From Sphingomonas aurantiaca (GTDB taxonomy: Bacteria > Pseudomonadota > Alphaproteobacteria > Sphingomonadales > Sphingomonadaceae): a stretch of 64,000 nucleotides of DNA. How positions within the stretch are numbered: the first letter of the stretch is position 1; the number at the start of each line of letters is the position of its first letter. Location: contig NZ_QAOG01000002.1 in NCBI RefSeq assembly GCF_003050705.1, positions 62,001 through 126,000 of the forward strand. Direction: 5' to 3'. Below are positions 34,295-42,974 of the stretch, in pieces. A model generated the notes under the pieces. That model made no database searches and was not told where the DNA came from. It was given only the letters and a program-made list of their open reading frames with translations. Both the position numbers and the translations under genes were made by a program.

Positions 34295-36754
34295 ATGACG
34301 AACCTGGTCCGCCGCGACGTTCTGAAGACGGGCGGCGTGACCGCGCTTGCCGCGATCGTCCCCGCAGTGCCGATCGGTGCTGCGGCGGCCGGGCCAATCA
34401 GCCCTCGCGAGGTCGTATCGCTCGGCACCGGATGGCGGTTTCACCTTGGCCATGCGAGCGATCCGGCAAAGGATTTCGGCTTCGGGCGCTCGCACGACAC
34501 CTATGCCAAATCGGGCGATGTCGGCACGCCGGTCGCCGAGCCGAAATTCGACGATGCGACATGGGACGCGGTGTCTCTGCCGCACGACTGGGCGGTCGAC
34601 CTGCCGTTCGAACGCTTCGGGCCCGCGGGGAGCGAGGCCGATCGCACCGGCGCGTTCCAGGGGTTCAAGCCGGTCGGGCGGATGTGGCCCGCGACCAGCG
34701 TCGGCTGGTATCGGCGCGTCGTCCCGCTCGCGAAGACGGATGCAAGGCGGCGTCTGCTGCTCCAGTTCGACGGGGTGGCGCGCGACTGCATCGTCATCCT
34801 CAACGGCTTCGTCGTCGGCGCGAACGAGAGCGGCTATGCGCCGTTCGAGATCGACGTCACCGATTTCGCCAAGCCGGGCGAGGACAATATCCTCGTCATC
34901 CGCTGCGACGTGAGCCTGGGCGAGGCGTGGTCGTATGAAGGGGCGGGGCTGTACCGCGACGTCCGTCTGGTGAAGACCGCGCCGGTCCACGTGCCACGCT
35001 GGGGCGCGACGGTGCGGTGCGTGGTCGATGCCGGCGGCGCAAGCGTCCGGATCGCGACCGAGATCGCGAACGACGGTGCCGCGTGCGACGCGCGGGTGCG
35101 ATCGACGGTGGTCGCACCCGATGGGAAGAGTGTGGAGCTGTTCGCGGACCCGCTCGCATTGCCGGCCTGGCGCACCACGACGGCGACGCAGGAAACGCGC
35201 CTTGCCGCGCCCGGCTTGTGGTCGCTGGAGACGCCGCATCTCTACACTTTGGTCAGCGAGATCCTCGTCGACGGCGTCGTGGTCGATCGCGACACGTGCC
35301 GCTTCGGGATCCGCACGATCCGGTTCGACGCGACCTACGGCTTTTTCCTCAACGGCAAACCGGTCAAGATCAAGGGCACCTGCAACCATCAGGATCATGC
35401 CGGGGTCGGCTTCGCGGTGCCCGACAGCCTGCACGTCTGGCGGCTCGAGCAACTGAGGGCGATGGGCAGCAACGCCTATCGCTCGACGCATCATTCGCCG
35501 TCGCCCGCGATCCTCGATGCGTGCGACCGGATGGGGATCCTGATGATCGACGAGACCCGGCAGATGTCGAGCAACGCCGAGGGGCTGGGCCAGCTCGAAC
35601 GCATGGTGCGTCAGGGGCGCAATCATCCGTGCATCATCCTGTGGAGCATCGGCAACGAGGAGATCCACCGCGGCACCGAGACGGGCGCGCGGATCGCCGA
35701 GACGATGAAGCGCAAGGTGTACGAACTCGACGGGACGCGGCCGGTCACCGAAGCGTTCAACGGCAAGTTCGGCGAGGGGGCGTCGCGCGTGCTCGACGTA
35801 ATGGGGTGCAATTATTACCTCGACGCAATCGATCCGTACCATGCCGCGCATCCCGACATGCCGATGATCGGCACCGAGACGGGCAGCACGGTGATGACCC
35901 GCGGCGAATACACGCGCGACGACAAGCAGGGCTTCGTGCCGGCGTACGACCGCGACTTCCCCAAATGGGCGACGACCGCGGAGACATGGTGGCGCTTCTA
36001 CGACTCGCGGCCGTTCCTGAGCGGCGGGTTCGTGTGGACCGGGTTCGATTATCGCGGCGAGCCCACCCCGTTCGAACGCTGGCCGGAGAATGTCTCGAAC
36101 TTCGGCCAGATGGATCTGTGCGGCTTCCCCAAGGACAATTACCATTATTACCGCGCGTGGTGGAGCGGCGAGCCGGTGCTCCACCTGTTCCCACACTGGA
36201 ACTGGGCCGGGCGCGAGGGGCAGCCTGTCTCGGTCTGGGTGCACAGCAATTGCGATGCGGTCGAGCTGGTCCTCAACGGCCGCAGCCTCGGGCGGCAGAC
36301 GGTGGTGAAGAACACGCATCTCGAATGGCAGGTGGCCTATGCGCCGGGGCGGATCGAGGCGCATGGCTACCGCGACGGCAAGCGCGTGATGCATGCTGTG
36401 CGCGACACGACCGGGGCGCCGGCGCGGATCGGGCTGACGAGCGACCGGCGGCATTTGGCGCCGGGCGATGTCGCGGTCGTGCGCGTCGCGATCCTCGATG
36501 CGAAACGGCGCGAGGTGCCGACCGCCGCCAATCGCGTGACGTTCGCGCTGTCGGGCGATGCGAAACTACTCGGCGTCGGCAATGGCGATCCGCGAAGCCT
36601 GGAGCCCGATCACGCGACGTCGCGATCTGCATTCAATGGGCTGTGCATGGCGCTGGTGCAGGCGGGCGAACAAGGCGGACCAATTCGGCTCGAGGCTCAT
36701 GGTGAGGGGCTGGCACCAGCGATGCTGGCGCTAATCGGGCGGGGCGGGGACTGA
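34295..36754 (+). CDS. Glycoside hydrolase family 2 (beta-galactosidase-like), Tat-exported
   Basis: Periplasmic or secreted glycosidase of 819 residues. The N-terminus VRRDVLKTGGVTALAA is a twin-arginine signal. The order of domains is the GH2 sugar-binding domain (WDAVSLPHDWAVDLPF; WYRRVVPL), the immunoglobulin-like domain, then the TIM barrel beginning GFFLNGKPVKIKGTCNHQDHAG (about 350). The acid/base Glu455 lies in IGNEE and the likely nucleophile Glu528 in GTETGST. The C-terminal domains resemble those of bacterial GalA/BgaA-type enzymes. It follows the TonB receptor by 15 bases. The substrate is presumably beta-galactosyl or a related arabinosyl linkage of a plant glycoprotein or pectin. 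Confidence 0.93.
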   Translation: MTNLVRRDVLKTGGVTALAAIVPAVPIGAAAAGPISPREVVSLGTGWRFHLGHASDPAKDFGFGRSHDTYAKSGDVGTPVAEPKFDDATWDAVSLPHDWAVDLPFERFGPAGSEADRTGAFQGFKPVGRMWPATSVGWYRRVVPLAKTDARRRLLLQFDGVARDCIVILNGFVVGANESGYAPFEIDVTDFAKPGEDNILVIRCDVSLGEAWSYEGAGLYRDVRLVKTAPVHVPRWGATVRCVVDAGGASVRIATEIANDGAACDARVRSTVVAPDGKSVELFADPLALPAWRTTTATQETRLAAPGLWSLETPHLYTLVSEILVDGVVVDRDTCRFGIRTIRFDATYGFFLNGKPVKIKGTCNHQDHAGVGFAVPDSLHVWRLEQLRAMGSNAYRSTHHSPSPAILDACDRMGILMIDETRQMSSNAEGLGQLERMVRQGRNHPCIILWSIGNEEIHRGTETGARIAETMKRKVYELDGTRPVTEAFNGKFGEGASRVLDVMGCNYYLDAIDPYHAAHPDMPMIGTETGSTVMTRGEYTRDDKQGFVPAYDRDFPKWATTAETWWRFYDSRPFLSGGFVWTGFDYRGEPTPFERWPENVSNFGQMDLCGFPKDNYHYYRAWWSGEPVLHLFPHWNWAGREGQPVSVWVHSNCDAVELVLNGRSLGRQTVVKNTHLEWQVAYAPGRIEAHGYRDGKRVMHAVRDTTGAPARIGLTSDRRHLAPGDVAVVRVAILDAKRREVPTAANRVTFALSGDAKLLGVGNGDPRSLEPDHATSRSAFNGLCMALVQAGEQGGPIRLEAHGEGLAPAMLALIGRGGD

Positions 36755-36765
36755 CCGCCCTCTTG

Positions 36766-39492
36766 CTACTGCGGAGACAGATCGAGCTGCGTCGGCACGG
36801 CCCCTAGCGCGATGGTGTAGCCGCCCCGTTCTTGCCGCGCGCCGGCGGCGGCGTATTGCCGGCCGGTCTTGGTCGTCGTCTCGACGAACACGCGCGCGGT
36901 CGGAGTAGTCGCCGTCGCGGCGTCCAGCGTCAGTGTGACCAAGCCCGTGCTCGGCCGATACGTAGCCCGCGCGATCTTGCCGGATTCGAGCGTGATCCAC
37001 AGGCCCGCAGGCGCGACGAACAGCCGCGCCCGCGCGCCGTCCTTCGGCACGATGCCGATCGCGTCGGCCGCCTGCTCCACCGTCCCGCCAAAGCCGAGCC
37101 AGCCGAAGGTCGGGTCGTTCACCAGATAGCTCGCGGCGGTGATCGCGTGGCCGTAGAAGCCCATGCCGTAATCGCCGCTATACGGGTCCCAGCGCATCAT
37201 GTCGGGGGCGGAGTGGAACGCCGCCGACGAGAAGCCGTCGCGATCAATGTTGGTGATCCCCCCCATCATCCCGCCGTAGGCGATGCGCAGCAGCCGCAGG
37301 TCGGTCGGGTCGGCACGATAGGCGTCGAACAGCGGGACGGCGTTCAGCGTCGAACCGTAATGATGAAGCTGCCGCTCGATCCGCGGGTATTTGCCGCCGT
37401 ACAGGAAGTCCCAATAGCGCCGCGCATTGCCGTTATAGCCCCAGCTCGGGATCGTCGGATCGTAGGCGAGGATCACCTGCCGCGTGACGTCGGCCTGCGG
37501 CTGATAGCCGAAATAGCGCATCCACGCGTAGACCTCGGGCTGGCCGGTCGAATCCCACGCCATCTCGCTGCCGAACGGATAGCGCAGCGTGCGCCAGTGA
37601 TCGGCACGCCGCTTCATCAGGCGTTCCATGTCGGTCGACTCGGCGGCCAGTCCCTCGCGCTTCAGGTCGCGCAGGATATCGACGAACACATCGCCCTCCA
37701 TTAGCCCGAACTGCGTGTAATAGGGCGCGTCGCGCATCATCGCGGCGGTCGTCTGGTAGGCGTGGTCGAGATACCAGCGCCACGGATGCGCGGTGACAAG
37801 CCCCGGATGGTTGCGCGCGACGCGGTAGAGCACCCAGTGGCCGATCGCGACATGCGGATAGTTGTACGCGCGACCGAGATCGCCCGCGTCCTTCCTCGAC
37901 CAGGACGTCCAGGTCTTCCAGTCGAGGCTCGGGTCGTAATAGCCCGGGTGCGCGGCGGGGTCGTAATAGAACAGGCTCTTCCGGACGGCGCCCGCGTGCG
38001 GACCGTCGGCGACTTGCAGCCCGCCCTGGATCGTCGCGTCGACCAGGCGTTGCAGCTTGGCGATCTCGGCGGGGTCGGGGTTGTCGAGCTGCTTTGCGAT
38101 CGCCGCGACCCAGCTTCCCGCGCCGCCTTCGTCGCTCATGCCGGAGATCCAGACGCGCGGGTCCTGCGTGACGACCTTGCCCGCCTCGCGGTCGTAGGTG
38201 AGGATCGCGGGATTGCGGCCGAACGGGTCGGCCTTGTCCTCATACCATTGCTGGTGCGTCGAGAAGCGGCCGAGATCGGCCATCGTCTGGTCGAGCGGCT
38301 TGGTGATGTAATAGCTGACCGTCTGGACGCTGCCATCGGCATAGGTGATCGCGAGGCTCGCGCGGCCCCAGCCTTTGCTGCGCACAGTATACCGCGCCCA
38401 GTCTTTCGCGCTTGCCGTCGGAGTTGCCGTGAGCGCACCCGCCGGCAGGCTCTCGACCTTCGCGACCGGCGACGGCGTCTTAAGGAACAGCGCGGCCTGC
38501 TGATCGGTCGGCAGGACATAGCCGGGAATGCCCACCGCGACCGGGCGGTGGTTGGCGACGAGCGTGTCCTCGATCGCCGCGATCGAGGGCGCGGTGACGA
38601 AGCGGACGCCGATCGTGCGCGCCGCACCCGGCGCGAGCGTGATACTGGTCGGCGCGTTCCATTGTTCACCGGCCTTGGCCCATTCCTTCTTGGCGAAGGC
38701 CTTGCTCGCGATGGTCCAGTCGTAGAACCCCTCCGACGTCTGGCCGCGCTTGCTGCGGTCGGTGAAGACGTCACCTTGCGGCGCCTTCGCGGGCTCAAGG
38801 ATCGGGCGATAGGCTTCGAGCGGGGTGCCCTTTTCGGGGAGGACGAGCAAGGCAGGGCCGGCGCCGTTGAGCCGGGTGACCTGGAGATAGCCCGCGTCGC
38901 GGCCGATATACGGATCGACGAAGCTCGCCTGCGCGTGCGCCTGTTCGAGGCTGCGGTCGGTGATGATGTTGTCGAACACCATCGGCATCCCGAGCGCGCC
39001 GATCTCGACCGGGGTCTTCGTCATGTTGGTCAGCGTGAAGCGGAGCGCGAGGACGCCGTGATCGTCCACCCAGCGGCGTTCGACGCGCAACGGGCTGGCG
39101 GTCCCGAGCGAGGCGGTGATGTCGGCGGCGGCGAGCGTTGCGCCGGTCGCAGGGAGGCGGCGGATCGCCTTGCGGTGCTGCGAGGAGGCGAGCTCGGTCC
39201 ATGCGCCGCCAGCCGGCCGCACGCGAAGGTGGATGTCGCCGATATGGACATAGCCGTCAGCGGCACGCTCGGCTTCGCGTGCGCCGGGGACGAAATCGAA
39301 GCCGGGCTCGGCGGCGGGCGAGAGGCGGGCGAGCGTCTGCGTGTCGGTGCGGAGCGCGAGGCGGAACGCCGGGGTGCGGAGCGCGGTCTGGGCGATCGGG
39401 CGGTAGCTGGGCTTGGCGGGCCTGGGTTGCGCGCCGCCCGCCAGGGTCGCGGTGGTCGCGAGGAGCAGCGTCAGGAGGCGGAAGACGGTCAT
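36766..39492 (-). CDS. DUF5695 family exported protein, candidate glycoside hydrolase
   Basis: Exported 908-residue protein with an N-terminal signal peptide (MTVFRLLTLLLATTATLAGGAQ). I recognise it as a DUF5695-type protein. The first ~400 residues look like beta-sandwich domains (galactose-mutarotase-like). The second half is rich in aromatic and acidic motifs that suggest an (alpha/alpha) toroid catalytic domain: SGMSDEGGAGSWVAA (about 455), YNYPHVAIGHWVLYRVAR (about 550), FGSEMAWDSTGQPEVYAWMRYFGY (about 650) and WDPYSGDYGMGFYGHAI (about 790). It converges with the GH2 gene and is divergent from the arabinofuranosidase gene across a shared operator. No enzymatic activity can be assigned from sequence; the setting argues for glycan cleavage. 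Confidence 0.78.
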   Translation of the reverse strand: MTVFRLLTLLLATTATLAGGAQPRPAKPSYRPIAQTALRTPAFRLALRTDTQTLARLSPAAEPGFDFVPGAREAERAADGYVHIGDIHLRVRPAGGAWTELASSQHRKAIRRLPATGATLAAADITASLGTASPLRVERRWVDDHGVLALRFTLTNMTKTPVEIGALGMPMVFDNIITDRSLEQAHAQASFVDPYIGRDAGYLQVTRLNGAGPALLVLPEKGTPLEAYRPILEPAKAPQGDVFTDRSKRGQTSEGFYDWTIASKAFAKKEWAKAGEQWNAPTSITLAPGAARTIGVRFVTAPSIAAIEDTLVANHRPVAVGIPGYVLPTDQQAALFLKTPSPVAKVESLPAGALTATPTASAKDWARYTVRSKGWGRASLAITYADGSVQTVSYYITKPLDQTMADLGRFSTHQQWYEDKADPFGRNPAILTYDREAGKVVTQDPRVWISGMSDEGGAGSWVAAIAKQLDNPDPAEIAKLQRLVDATIQGGLQVADGPHAGAVRKSLFYYDPAAHPGYYDPSLDWKTWTSWSRKDAGDLGRAYNYPHVAIGHWVLYRVARNHPGLVTAHPWRWYLDHAYQTTAAMMRDAPYYTQFGLMEGDVFVDILRDLKREGLAAESTDMERLMKRRADHWRTLRYPFGSEMAWDSTGQPEVYAWMRYFGYQPQADVTRQVILAYDPTIPSWGYNGNARRYWDFLYGGKYPRIERQLHHYGSTLNAVPLFDAYRADPTDLRLLRIAYGGMMGGITNIDRDGFSSAAFHSAPDMMRWDPYSGDYGMGFYGHAITAASYLVNDPTFGWLGFGGTVEQAADAIGIVPKDGARARLFVAPAGLWITLESGKIARATYRPSTGLVTLTLDAATATTPTARVFVETTTKTGRQYAAAGARQERGGYTIALGAVPTQLDLSPQ

Positions 39493-39554
39493 GGCGTTGC
39501 TCGCTCGAAGTCAAAGGTTAGGATAAAGTGTCACTTGCGCTGCTCTATAGGACG

Positions 39555-39571
39555 TATAGTATACGATATCC
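39555..39571. promoter_or_regulatory. Candidate regulon operator, site 2 (divergent glycosidase promoter)
   Basis: TATAGTATACGATATCC lies in the 93-base region between the divergent DUF5695 and arabinofuranosidase genes, within 15 bases of the latter's ATG. It contains the core GTATACGATAT and matches site 1 at 15 of 17 positions. Its place so close to the start codon suits repression. Confidence 0.65.
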
Positions 39572-39585
39572 GAATGGAGATAAAG

Positions 39586-41958
39586 ATGTTCGCAAACCGC
39601 CGGGACGTGTTGATGGGGACGACGGCGGTGGCGCTGTTGTCGGTAGGCGAACAGGCGTTTGGCAAGGGTGCGGCAACGCTGCCCGCTAGCGCGAAACCCT
39701 TGCCGCTGTCGGCGGTGCGGTTGCGCCCATCCGCCTATGCGACCGCGGTCGAGGTCAACCGCGCATATCTGCTGCGGTTGAGCGCGGACCGGTTGCTGCA
39801 CAATTTCATGGTCTATGCGGGGCTGCCCGCGAAGGCGCCGCTCTATGGCGGATGGGAGAGCGACACGATCGCGGGGCATACGCTCGGTCATTACCTGACC
39901 GCGCTGGTGCTGATGCACGCGCAGACGGGTGACGCGGGGTGTCGCACGCGCGCCGACTATATCGTCGGCGAACTCGCGCGCGCGCAGGCGAAGCGCGGGA
40001 CGGGCTATGTCGGCGCGCTGGGGCGCAAGCGGAAGGACGGGACGATCGTCGACGGGGAGGAGATCTTCCCCGAAGTGATGCGCGGCGAGATCAAGTCGGG
40101 CGGGTTCGATCTGAACGGCTCGTGGTCGCCGCTCTATACGGTGCACAAGCTGTTCGCGGGGCTGCTCGACGTGCATGCCGCGTGGGGCAACACGCAGGCG
40201 CTGACCGTCGCGACGGGCCTCGCCACCTATTTCGCCAAGGTGTTCGCGGCGCTCGACGATGCGCAGATGCAGACTTTGCTCGGGTGCGAATATGGCGGGT
40301 TGAACGAGAGCTATGCCGAGCTGTCGGCGCGCACCGGCGACAAGACGTGGCTCGCCGTCGCGGAGCAACTGTACGACCGGAAGATGCTCGACCCGATGGT
40401 CGCGGGCGAGGACAGGCTGGCGAACTTCCACGCCAATACGCAGGTCCCCAAGCTCATCGGCCTTGCGCGGATCCACGAACTGACCGGCAAGCAAGCGCCC
40501 GCGAACGCCGCGCGGTTCTTCTGGGACACCGTCACGCGGCACCACAGCTACGTGATCGGCGGCAATGCCGACCGCGAGTATTTCTCCGGCCCCGACAGCA
40601 TCGCGAACCACATCACCGAGCAGACGTGCGAGCATTGCAACAGCTACAACATGCTCAAGCTCACGCAGCATCTCTATGGCTGGCAACCCGACGGCGCGCT
40701 GTTCGACTATTACGAGCGCGCACATCTGAACCATGTGATGGCCGCGCAGAACCCCAAGACTGCGGGCTTCAGCTACATGACGCCGCTGATGACGGGCACC
40801 GCGCGCGACTATTCGACGGCGAAGGACGATGCGTTCTGGTGCTGCGTCGGCAGCGGGATGGAGAGCCATGCCAAGCACGGCGAGGCGATCTTCTGGGAGG
40901 GCGAGGGCATGCTGCTCGTCAATCTCTACATCCCCGCCGAGGCGCGGTGGCAGGCGCGCGGCGCGGCGCTGACGCTCGACACGCGCTATCCGTTCGAGCC
41001 GGAGTCGCGGCTGACGCTGACGAAATTGGCCAAACCGGGACGCTTCCCGATCGCGTTGCGCGTGCCGGGCTGGGCGAGCGGGCGCGCGTCGGTGGCGGTC
41101 AACGGCGCGCCCGTCGAGCCGGTGATCGCGAAGGGCTATGCGATCGTCGAGCGGCGGTGGACGGCGGGCGATGTCGTCGCGATCACCGTGCCGCTCGACC
41201 TGCGGTTGGAAAGCGCGCCGGGCGATATCGATACGGTGGCGGTGCTGCGCGGGCCGTTGGTGATGGCTGCCGATCTCGGGCCGAAAGACGCGCCATGGGA
41301 GCAGGCGGATCCGGCGATGGTCGGTGCGGACCTGCTCGCGGCGTTCACGCCGACGGTCGGCACCGCGGCGACCTATGCGACAAAGGGGATCATCCGCCCG
41401 GCCGACCTCAGCTTCGTGCCGTTCTACAGCCAGTATGACCGGCGCAGCGCGGTGTATTTCAAGCGCTTCGGCGAGGCGGCGTGGACGACGCAGGAGGCGG
41501 CGTTCCTGGCAGAGCAGGCGCGCCTGAAGGATCTCGCCGCCCGCTCGGTCGACGTGATGCACCTCGGCGAGATGCAGCCCGAGCGCGATCACGGCCTGAC
41601 GTCCGAGATATCCTATCCCGAAAGCTATCGCGGGCGGAACGGACGTGATGCGCGCTCGGGCGGGTATTTCGAATTCGCGATGAAGACCCGGCCCGGGCCG
41701 CTCGTGTTGCAGGCGACCTATTGGGGCGACGAACGCGCACGCGATTTCGATATCCTCGTCGACACTGTGAAGGTCGCGACGCAGCATCTCGAGGCGGACC
41801 AGCCGGGCAAGTTCTTCGATGTCGAATACCCGCTCCCCGTCGCGCTGACCAAGGGCAAGACGAGCGTGAAGATACGCTTCGTACCGCATGACCGCTCGTC
41901 CGCAGGGCCGGTGTTCGGGGTGCGGATGGTGGTCGCCAAACCGGGTGCGGCCGCATGA
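39586..41958 (+). CDS. Beta-L-arabinofuranosidase (GH146/GH127, DUF1680), Tat-exported
   Basis: Exported zinc-cysteine glycosidase of 790 residues that in this family removes beta-L-arabinofuranose, for example from hydroxyproline-linked arabinosides. The start NRRDVLMGTTAVALL is a twin-arginine signal. The toroid domain shows APLYGGWESDTIAGHTLGHYL (about 85), YTVHKLFAGLLD and HANTQVPKLIG. The complete metal site of the family is visible: Glu349 and Cys351 (in TCEHC) and Cys419-Cys420 (in FWCC), matching Glu338, Cys340, Cys417 and Cys418 of Bifidobacterium HypBA1; Cys419 would be the nucleophile. Extra C-terminal beta domains favour GH146 over GH127. ATG 39586 (GGAGATAAAG before it) is preferred over 39574. 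Its stop overlaps the next gene (ATGA). Confidence 0.92.
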   Translation: MFANRRDVLMGTTAVALLSVGEQAFGKGAATLPASAKPLPLSAVRLRPSAYATAVEVNRAYLLRLSADRLLHNFMVYAGLPAKAPLYGGWESDTIAGHTLGHYLTALVLMHAQTGDAGCRTRADYIVGELARAQAKRGTGYVGALGRKRKDGTIVDGEEIFPEVMRGEIKSGGFDLNGSWSPLYTVHKLFAGLLDVHAAWGNTQALTVATGLATYFAKVFAALDDAQMQTLLGCEYGGLNESYAELSARTGDKTWLAVAEQLYDRKMLDPMVAGEDRLANFHANTQVPKLIGLARIHELTGKQAPANAARFFWDTVTRHHSYVIGGNADREYFSGPDSIANHITEQTCEHCNSYNMLKLTQHLYGWQPDGALFDYYERAHLNHVMAAQNPKTAGFSYMTPLMTGTARDYSTAKDDAFWCCVGSGMESHAKHGEAIFWEGEGMLLVNLYIPAEARWQARGAALTLDTRYPFEPESRLTLTKLAKPGRFPIALRVPGWASGRASVAVNGAPVEPVIAKGYAIVERRWTAGDVVAITVPLDLRLESAPGDIDTVAVLRGPLVMAADLGPKDAPWEQADPAMVGADLLAAFTPTVGTAATYATKGIIRPADLSFVPFYSQYDRRSAVYFKRFGEAAWTTQEAAFLAEQARLKDLAARSVDVMHLGEMQPERDHGLTSEISYPESYRGRNGRDARSGGYFEFAMKTRPGPLVLQATYWGDERARDFDILVDTVKVATQHLEADQPGKFFDVEYPLPVALTKGKTSVKIRFVPHDRSSAGPVFGVRMVVAKPGAAA

Positions 41959-42974
41959 GCGAAGACGTGCGGATGACGCTCGACGCGGTGCGCACGCTGG
42001 CGCGCACGGTTTTGCTCGGGTCAGGCCTGTCGCAGGCGCATGCCGAGGCGGTGGCGGAGACGATGGTCGCGGGCGAACGCGACGGCTGTGCGAGCCACGG
42101 CATCTACCGGTTGCTGGTCGCGGCGAACAGCATCGCCAAGGGCGTCGTCGCGGTCGATGCCGACCCGGTGGTGAGCGAGCCCGCGCCGGCGCTGGTCCGC
42201 GTCGATGGCGGCGGCGGCTTTGCGCAACTCGCGTTCGAGCGTGGCCGCGTGCGGCTGGAGGAGAAGGCGCACGGCTATGGGATCGCCGCGCTGGCGCTGA
42301 CCAACGTCGTGCATTTCGCCGCCTTGTGGCCCGAGGTCGAGGCGCTGGCGGAGCGCGGTCTGGTCGCGCTCGCGGTCACGCCGAGCCATGCCTGGGTCGC
42401 GCCCGCGGGGGGCACGGTGCCCGTGTTCGGGACCAACCCGATCGCGTTCGGCTGGCCACGTCCCGGCGACCATCCGTTCGTGTTCGACTTCGCGACGAGC
42501 GCTGTCGCGCGCGGCGAGATCGAGCTGCATCGGCGTGCGGGCAGGCCCGTCCCCGACGACTGGGGCTATGACGCGGACGGCAAGCCGACGACCGACGCGG
42601 CGGCGGTGCTGAACGGCGCGATGCGGACGTTCGGCGGGCACAAGGGCTCTGCGCTGGCGGCGATGGTGGAGCTGCTCGCCGGGCCGCTGATCGGCGACAT
42701 GACCAGCCGCGAGTCGCTCGACGCCGATGCCGCGCGCGGTGGTTCACCGATCGGCGGCGAGCTGATCGTCGCGATCGATCCCGCCGGGTTCCTCGGCGAT
42801 GCGGTCGCCGATCATCTCGCGCGCGCTGAAACTATGTTCGCGGCGATCGAGGGGCAGGGTGCGCGCCTGCCGTCGCAACGGCGCTATGCGGCGCGGGCGC
42901 GGAGTCTGGCAGAGGGTGTGGTGATCCCCCCGGCCTTGTACCGTGACATCATGGCGCTGGTTCCAGGAGAATGA
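41955..42974 (+). CDS. Ldh/malate dehydrogenase-family oxidoreductase (candidate delta1-pyrroline-2-carboxylate reductase)
   Basis: NAD(P)H-dependent oxidoreductase of 339 residues in the type-2 malate/L-lactate dehydrogenase fold. Motifs include the region CASHGIYRLL (about 49-58, with the family His), FGTNPIAFGWP (about 157) and FGGHKGSALAAMVELLAGPL (about 232). Family members also reduce cyclic imines: DpkA reduces delta1-pyrroline- and delta1-piperideine-2-carboxylate, and lies in the hydroxyproline cluster of Pseudomonas. In this context, between a beta-L-arabinofuranosidase and a peptidase and near hydroxyproline genes, an imine-reductase role for proline or 3-hydroxyproline side products is the best guess. 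It overlaps both neighbours by four bases. Confidence 0.85.
   Translation: MSEDVRMTLDAVRTLARTVLLGSGLSQAHAEAVAETMVAGERDGCASHGIYRLLVAANSIAKGVVAVDADPVVSEPAPALVRVDGGGGFAQLAFERGRVRLEEKAHGYGIAALALTNVVHFAALWPEVEALAERGLVALAVTPSHAWVAPAGGTVPVFGTNPIAFGWPRPGDHPFVFDFATSAVARGEIELHRRAGRPVPDDWGYDADGKPTTDAAAVLNGAMRTFGGHKGSALAAMVELLAGPLIGDMTSRESLDADAARGGSPIGGELIVAIDPAGFLGDAVADHLARAETMFAAIEGQGARLPSQRRYAARARSLAEGVVIPPALYRDIMALVPGE

Noticed and set aside
33395..36454. A 1019-codon minus-strand open frame across the TonB receptor and GH2 genes
   Set aside because: Shadow of two clear plus-strand genes; no motif, Arg/His-rich.
37762..39573. Long N-terminal extension in frame with the arabinofuranosidase
   Set aside because: It is antisense to the DUF5695 gene and would bury the Tat signal at 39586 inside the protein.
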